Shown piece by piece: positions 6,187 to 7,737 of a stretch of DNA of 7,737 bases (its first letter is position 1; the number at the start of each line of letters is the position of its first letter). The stretch comes from Pseudomonadota bacterium (lineage in GTDB: Bacteria > Pseudomonadota > Alphaproteobacteria > Rhizobiales > Rhizobiaceae): positions 1 to 7,737 of the forward strand of contig JAEZXF010000229.1 in NCBI GenBank assembly GCA_023419995.1, written 5' to 3'. A program made the position numbers and the translations under genes. Under the pieces are notes generated by a model, which saw only the letters and a list, made by a program, of their open reading frames with translations, did no database searches and was not told the DNA's origin.

Positions 6187-6720
6187 CGCAGACCGTTCAA
6201 AGCCGCTGCCCCTGTGAAGGAAGGACCGCGTTCCAACCAGGAGATTCGCGTCCCGCAGGTTCAGCTCATCGATGCCGAAGGCCAGAACCTCGGCGTCGTC
6301 CCGACCAGCCAGGCGCTGGCCCTGGCCGAGGAAGCGGGACTGGATCTGGTGGAGATCGTGCCGTCGGCGCAGCCGCCCGTGTGCAAGATCACCGATCTTG
6401 GCAAGATGAAGTACCAGAGCCAGAAGAAGGCCGCGGAAGCGCGCAAGCGCCAGAAGATCATCGAGATCAAAGAGATCAAGATGCGTCCCAACATCGATGA
6501 TCACGACTACGAGACCAAGATGAAGGCCGTGCGCCGCTTCTTCGACGATGGCGACAAGGTCAAGCTCACCCTGCGGTTCCGCGGTCGCGAGATGGCGCAT
6601 CTCGAGCTCGGCATGCAGCTTCTCAACCGGGTCAGGGAAGAAGTCGGCGAGATCGCCAAGGTGGAAGCCGAGCCCAAGCTCGAAGGCCGCCAGATGATGA
6701 TGGTTCTGGCTCCGAAATAG
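6184..6720 (+). CDS. infC: Translation initiation factor IF-3, ATT start codon
   Basis: The 178-residue protein (E. coli IF3 has 180) shows both IF3 domains. The N-terminal domain runs from about 15 to 80 ([19 protein letters not shown], then [27 protein letters not shown]). A lysine-rich linker helix follows ([12 protein letters not shown]), then the C-terminal domain ([33 protein letters not shown], then [14 protein letters not shown]). IF3 binds the 30S subunit, prevents premature joining with 50S, and rejects non-canonical start codons and initiator mismatches. ATT at 6184 is chosen as start from homology and from the GAGGAG 9 nt upstream; it is an unusual codon but is the known start of E. 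coli infC, where IF3 represses its own AUU-initiated mRNA. The same autoregulation is inferred here. Annotators that accept only ATG/GTG/TTG would extend it to 6139. It precedes rpmI by 313 bp. Confidence 0.95.
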   Translation: MRRPFKAAAPVKEGPRSNQEIRVPQVQLIDAEGQNLGVVPTSQALALAEEAGLDLVEIVPSAQPPVCKITDLGKMKYQSQKKAAEARKRQKIIEIKEIKMRPNIDDHDYETKMKAVRRFFDDGDKVKLTLRFRGREMAHLELGMQLLNRVREEVGEIAKVEAEPKLEGRQMMMVLAPK

Positions 6721-6759
6721 CCGCTTCGGAGCCGGCGTCCGGCGGGTCGCGCACCCCTG

Positions 6760-6788
6760 TTGCGCTTTTGCCGGCACACCGCTATATA
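6760..6788 (+). promoter_or_regulatory. Promoter of rpmI-rplT
   Basis: TTGCGC (6760-6765) and TATATA (6783-6788) are separated by 17 bp; CTATAT overlapping the -10 is the form common in alphaproteobacteria. Transcription would start near 6795, giving a leader of about 240 nt. It lies 40 bp past the infC stop, so rpmI-rplT can be expressed separately from infC. Confidence 0.65.
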
Positions 6789-6794
6789 GCGCGC

Positions 6795-7033
6795 GTTCAA
6801 AAGAGCCGCCCGGCAGGGCATGCCGTGGCGGTTTCTTATGCTGTAACAGCTCACTCGAATGGTCTTCGAGCGAAGCGAGCCGCGGCCTCCCCGATGGATC
6901 GAAGGGTGGCCGCCGTCGGTTTTCCGGCGTCCTCGCGGAGCCGCCTGCGCAGGCAGGCTGGCGTGAGCGCAAAGACAAGAGGCGTGGAGCGCTGCAGGCG
7001 CGACAGCGACCTTAGAAACGGAGAAGAAGCAAA
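6795..7033 (+). ncRNA. Candidate structured 5' leader of rpmI-rplT (possible L20 autoregulatory element)
   Basis: This stretch carries no convincing gene but a chain of hairpins in the sense of rpmI. They are: 6804-6833 (AGCCGCC plus CGGCA, pairing with TGCCG and GGCGGTT; loop GGGCA), followed by TTTCTT and terminator-like; 6854-6870 (CTCGAA/TTCGAG, loop TGGTC), with outer GCTC 6849-6852 pairing with GAGC 6877-6880; 6884-6911 (GGCC, CCC, CGA pairing with TCG, GGG, GGCC); 6911-6929 (CGCCG/CGGCG); and 6939-6959 (AGCC-GCCT with AGGC-a-GGCT, containing the 12-bp palindrome GCCTGCGCAGGC). L20 controls rpmI-rplT through mRNA elements in E. coli and Bacillus, each with a different structure; a lineage-specific equivalent here is inference. 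GTAACAGCTCACT at 6843-6855 resembles a conserved 23S rRNA segment. The ribosome binding site GGAG (7020-7023) lies 10 nt before the rpmI ATG. Boundaries are estimated from the promoter. Confidence 0.5.
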
Positions 7034-7243
7034 ATGCCCAAGATGAAGACCAAGTCGGCCGCCAAGAAGCGGTTCAAGATCACCGGCACCGGCAAGGTGA
7101 AGTCCGCCGCTGCCGGCAAGCGCCACGGCATGATCAAGCGTTCCAACAAGTTCATTCGCGACGCCCGCGGCATGATGGTTCTCGCCGAGCCCGATGCCAA
7201 GAAGGTCGTGACGTACTTCCTGCCCAACGGCGGCGGCCTCTGA
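7034..7243 (+). CDS. rpmI: 50S ribosomal protein L35
   Basis: The 69-residue, highly basic protein begins [20 protein letters not shown] and continues [23 protein letters not shown], the full L35 signature; the usual length is 64-68. L35 is a late-assembling 50S protein. The ATG has GGAGAAG about 7-10 nt upstream. rplT follows 34 bp later with its own strong ribosome binding site, so the two are cotranscribed. The codon bias matches a highly expressed gene (AAG for Lys throughout). Confidence 0.97.
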   Translation: MPKMKTKSAAKKRFKITGTGKVKSAAAGKRHGMIKRSNKFIRDARGMMVLAEPDAKKVVTYFLPNGGGL

Positions 7244-7277
7244 GCCGGTCGGATACGAGATTTAAGGAGATCATGAC

Positions 7278-7679
7278 ATGGCACGCGTGAAGAGGGGCGT
7301 TACCGCCCACGCCAAGCACAAGAAAGTTCTCGCCCAGGCCAAGGGCTTCTACGGCCGCCGCAAGAACACCATCCGCATCGCCAAGCAGGCGGTCGAGAAG
7401 TCGCTGCAGTACGCCTACCGCGACCGCAAGAACCGCAAGCGCAATTTCCGCGCCCTGTGGATCCAGCGCATCAACGCCGCGGTCCGCGAGCACGGCCTGA
7501 CCTACGGCCGCTTCGTCGACGGCCTCAACAAGGCCGGCATCGAGATCGACCGCAAGGTGCTGTCCGACCTCGCGATCCACGAGCCGCAGGCGTTCGCCGC
7601 GCTGGTCGCGAAGGCCAAGACCGCGCTTGAGTATCTCAAGGACACCACGCCGAACCAGTTTGAGAGCGCCGTCGCCTAG
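7278..7679 (+). CDS. rplT: 50S ribosomal protein L20
   Basis: The 133-residue protein is L20 over its whole length: [93 protein letters not shown]. The long basic N-terminal helix reaches into 23S rRNA, and the globular C-terminal part binds rRNA and, in E. coli and Bacillus, its own mRNA to repress rpmI-rplT. L20 is essential for early 50S assembly. AAGGAG (7264-7269) lies 8 nt before the ATG. An out-of-frame ATG at 7273 is ignored. The C-terminus (NQFESAVA) is slightly longer than in enteric bacteria, as in other alphaproteobacteria. pheS would be expected downstream, outside the window. Confidence 0.97.
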   Translation: MARVKRGVTAHAKHKKVLAQAKGFYGRRKNTIRIAKQAVEKSLQYAYRDRKNRKRNFRALWIQRINAAVREHGLTYGRFVDGLNKAGIEIDRKVLSDLAIHEPQAFAALVAKAKTALEYLKDTTPNQFESAVA

Positions 7680-7686
7680 AGCATTT

Positions 7687-7715
7687 TCCGGCAGCCCGCA
7701 TGTCGGGCCGCCGGA
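7687..7715 (+). terminator. Strong hairpin downstream of rplT
   Basis: TCCGGC and GCCCG (7687-7692, 7694-7698) pair with CGGGC and GCCGGA (7704-7708, 7710-7715), giving 11 bp with one A-C mismatch and the loop CATGT. It starts 8 bp after the rplT stop codon. No T-run follows, so it is either a Rho-assisted terminator or a processing/stability hairpin. The preceding GAGCATTTTCC resembles the start of a repeat common in rhizobial genomes (from memory), so it may instead be a partial copy of such a repeat. Confidence 0.5.
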
Positions 7716-7737
7716 CAGATGCGGCTAGGGAAACTTC

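Noticed and set aside
5989..6978. A 329-codon minus-strand frame opposite infC and the rpmI leader.
   Set aside because: infC is unmistakable on the plus strand, and the frame crosses a promoter and a hairpin-rich region with no domain of its own.
6768..7046. A 92-codon plus-strand frame covering the rpmI leader.
   Set aside because: Its ATG is upstream of the predicted transcription start, it has no ribosome binding site, it overlaps the rpmI start out of frame, and its composition is explained by GC-rich hairpins.
1..7737. Search for CRISPR arrays, tRNA genes, insertion sequences, phage genes and toxin-antitoxin pairs.
   Set aside because: No regularly spaced repeats, no cloverleaf-like sequence, no transposase or integrase, and no small paired genes were seen; the window looks like stable chromosome.

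Overview
The window is GC-rich chromosomal DNA from an alphaproteobacterium, most likely a Hyphomicrobiales (rhizobial, Mesorhizobium-like) genome. The evidence is a rhizobial-type palindromic intergenic repeat at the left edge, a DUF2852 gene, the infC / rpmI-rplT ribosomal cluster with alphaproteobacterial-type proteins, and strong GC bias at third codon positions that creates long antisense shadow frames. The genus is inference.

Left part (1-3703): a catabolic module built around a divergent control region. On the minus strand is a 764-residue fusion of a flavin monooxygenase and an Old Yellow Enzyme domain (80-2374), the architecture of 2-aminobenzoyl-CoA monooxygenase/reductase and of proteins annotated as bifunctional salicylyl-CoA 5-hydroxylase/oxidoreductase. 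On the plus strand are a kynurenine-formamidase-like alpha/beta hydrolase (2597-3424) and a stand-alone Lrp/AsnC ligand-binding domain (3467-3703). Between the two transcription units is a 32-bp nested palindrome (2497-2528) that resolves into two abutting 14-bp TTTCA-N4-TGAAA operators. Formamidase makes kynurenine, which kynureninase turns into anthranilate, and anthranilyl-CoA is the substrate of the fusion enzyme. The module therefore suggests co-regulated tryptophan/kynurenine to anthranilyl-CoA degradation. No CoA ligase, kynureninase or DNA-binding regulator lies inside the window.

Middle part (3755-5982): three minus-strand genes of general function. They are a YgjP/DUF45-type zinc metallopeptidase, a small DUF2852 membrane/coiled-coil protein with a clear intrinsic terminator behind it, and an ABHD10-like serine hydrolase that is divergent from infC.

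Right part (6099-7737): the translation cluster infC, rpmI, rplT on the plus strand. infC appears to start at an ATT codon (6184) behind a good ribosome binding site, as in E. coli, which implies IF3 autoregulation by start-codon discrimination. A 313-bp gap between infC and rpmI is not empty: it holds a good sigma70-type promoter (TTGCGC-N17-TATATA) and a leader of about 240 nt with a chain of GC-rich hairpins. This is a candidate ribosomal-protein (L20) autoregulatory leader, and it contains a stretch resembling a conserved 23S rRNA segment. The window ends just after rplT in a strong hairpin; pheS, the usual next gene, is not reached.

The most noteworthy items are the divergent tandem operator with its unusual gene pairing, the structured rpmI leader, and the ATT start of infC.
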